A stretch of DNA of 5,287 nucleotides from assembly GCA_900752345.1 (NCBI GenBank), contig CAADVA010000223.1:1-5287 (forward strand), in the 5' to 3' direction. Source of the stretch: an uncultured Collinsella sp. GTDB lineage: Bacteria; Actinomycetota; Coriobacteriia; Coriobacteriales; Coriobacteriaceae. The notes under the pieces were generated by a model, which did not search any database, was not told where the DNA came from, and was given only the letters and a program-made list of their open reading frames with translations. The translations under genes were made by a program, and so were the position numbers. Position 1 is the first letter of the stretch. Each line of letters begins with the position of its first letter. Of the stretch, positions 4,019 to 5,287 are shown one piece after another.

Positions 4019-5287
4019 CTACGCCTCCTCAACGGGGTCGACGGACAGGACGATCTCGCTTGCACCCAGGTCGAGTGCGCGTTGAATCACCTTTGCCGGC
4101 AGCGGGAAGCTTTCCATAACGCTCGGCTTAAACGCTCGGACCTTGCCGGCGAACAGGTCCTTGCCGTCGGCTAGGATTCGTACGCGGGCGGCGTCGACGG
4201 GTCGGCGCACGCGGAAGTTGAGCTTGGTGAGTGCCGCAGCCGTAATGCGTCCCGGCAGCGCGTAGCCCGCGATGCCGGCAGGGGAGACGGTGAGCTCGCA
4301 GCCCGCGTCCGCGGCACCCGCCTCAGCATCCGTGTCGCCACCCAGCGCGTACGCCGCCGCAGCTGCGCCAGCCCTCTCGGACTCGGTCGTCACATTGTCC
4401 GCCAGGTCGTGCACGTGCAGCACATTGCCGCAGGCAAAGATGCCCGGCACGCCTGTCTGCAGACTCTGGTCCACCACGGCGCCCCGCGTGCGCGGGTCAA
4501 GCTCTACGCCCGCGGCAACCGAAAGCTCATTCTCGGGAATCAAGCCCACCGAAAGCAGCAGCGTGTCGCACGGAACAATGCGCTCGGTCCCCGGAATGGG
4601 CGCCAGGCGCTCGTCGACTTGACTCACCTCGACGGCCTCCACTCGATCGTGCCCGATCACACGCGTGACGGTGGTGGACAGGTGCAGCGGAATGCCAAAG
4701 TCGTCCAGGCAGTTCTTCACATTGCGACGCAGGCCATTGGCGTACGGCATGAGCTCGTACACGCCCTCGACCGAAATTCCCTCGAGCGTGCAGCGGCGCG
4801 CCATAATCAGCCCGATGTCGCCCGAGCCTAAAATGACGGCGCGCGAGCCAGGCTTGAGGTTCTCGATATTGATGTATCGCTGCGCCAGGCCGGCCGTAAA
4901 CACACCGGCGGGACGGCTGCCGGGAATCTTGATCTCGCTACGGGTGCGCTCACGGCAGCCCATGGCAAGGACGACCGCCCGTCCGGTGAGCTGCAACATG
5001 CCGGTGGGGCTCATGAGCGTGACGGTGTGGTCCGCGGCGTTTTCCGTGGACTCGCCCGAATCAATCTCAAGCACCATGCTGTCCAAGAACAGCGCAATGT
5101 TGGTCGCGCGCACCTGGTCGATAAAGCGCTGCGCGTACTCGGGACCGGTGAGCTCCTGCTTAAAGTGCGATAGTCCAAAGCCGGGGTGAATGCACTGGCG
5201 CAGGATGCCGCCCAAGTGTTGCTCTCGCTCCACGATAGGCACGCGCGCTGCGGCCTTATTCGCGGCAAGTGGGGGAGGCCACGGCGC
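4019..5287 (-). CDS. FAD/NAD(P)-dependent pyridine nucleotide oxidoreductase (5' end outside window)
   Basis: Soluble flavoprotein with 422 residues visible and the frame open to the edge. Blocks in order (visible numbering): VPIVEREQHLGG at 16-27, the end of the first FAD-binding Rossmann strand; RQCIHPGFG at 30-38, with a Cys typical of this subfamily; MGCRERTRSEIKIPG at 109-123; RPAGVFTAGLAQ at 125-136; the second nucleotide-binding loop GSGDIG at 154-159; and the C-terminal FAD block FACGNVLHVHDLADN at 284-298. After it comes a 100-residue tail found in the DUF1667-associated subfamily. It probably passes electrons between NAD(P)H and a partner dehydrogenase, usually GlpA-like, which would lie upstream. 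The first visible residues, where the glycine-rich GxGPxG loop should be, read APWPPPLAA, and the following helix looks about four residues short. A GTG at 5242 is not the start, as it falls inside the FAD domain. Confidence 0.85.
   Translation of the reverse strand, partial: APWPPPLAANKAAARVPIVEREQHLGGILRQCIHPGFGLSHFKQELTGPEYAQRFIDQVRATNIALFLDSMVLEIDSGESTENAADHTVTLMSPTGMLQLTGRAVVLAMGCRERTRSEIKIPGSRPAGVFTAGLAQRYINIENLKPGSRAVILGSGDIGLIMARRCTLEGISVEGVYELMPYANGLRRNVKNCLDDFGIPLHLSTTVTRVIGHDRVEAVEVSQVDERLAPIPGTERIVPCDTLLLSVGLIPENELSVAAGVELDPRTRGAVVDQSLQTGVPGIFACGNVLHVHDLADNVTTESERAGAAAAAYALGGDTDAEAGAADAGCELTVSPAGIAGYALPGRITAAALTKLNFRVRRPVDAARVRILADGKDLFAGKVRAFKPSVMESFPLPAKVIQRALDLGASEIVLSVDPVEEA
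4024..4030 (-). promoter_or_regulatory. Ribosome binding site of the DUF1667 gene inside the oxidoreductase gene
   Basis: GAGGAGG on the minus strand is formed by the two final Glu codons and part of the last Ala codon of the oxidoreductase. It lies 9 nt before the DUF1667 ATG. This is a typical arrangement for translational coupling. Confidence 0.75.

Overview
The window is high-GC bacterial DNA with Shine-Dalgarno-led genes. The GC-rich coding style, the gene content and the abundance of intergenic palindromes fit an anaerobic gut actinobacterium of the Coriobacteriia (Collinsella-like). That taxonomic reading is an inference from general appearance, not from a marker gene.

Layout. On the plus strand are the 3' end of valS (1-558, cut by the window edge) and folC (839-2182). 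The 280-bp gap between them holds a 125-bp imperfect palindrome, a small hairpin, and a rho-independent terminator whose DNA also contains a good promoter match for folC. On the minus strand are an M24-family proline peptidase (2288-3376), convergent with folC, and a tightly coupled pair: a DUF1667 CxxC protein (3604-4014) and an FAD/NAD(P)-dependent oxidoreductase (4019 to beyond 5287). The oxidoreductase stop and the DUF1667 start are 4 bp apart. In transcription order this is oxidoreductase, DUF1667, then, after a 227-bp gap with its own structure, the peptidase.

Functions. valS charges tRNA-Val and folC makes and extends (polyglutamyl)folates; the two are neighbours in many Gram-positive genomes. 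The oxidoreductase/DUF1667 pair is the downstream part of a conserved set usually headed by a GlpA-like glycerol-3-phosphate dehydrogenase, which would lie just past the right edge. The peptidase probably cleaves Xaa-Pro bonds in peptide catabolism.

The most interesting material is non-coding. Two 67-bp palindromes flank the peptidase gene (2197-2263 and 3489-3555). They share a 15-nt outer stem and an identical overall geometry, but the next four base pairs of the stem are completely different and fully compensated. Each lies shortly after the stop codon of a minus-strand gene. This pattern points to a repeat family selected for hairpin structure. The peptidase leader also contains a 27-bp-period tandem repeat that can fold into alternative hairpins. 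I see no phage, CRISPR, transposase, tRNA or rRNA features, and no clearly new protein system.
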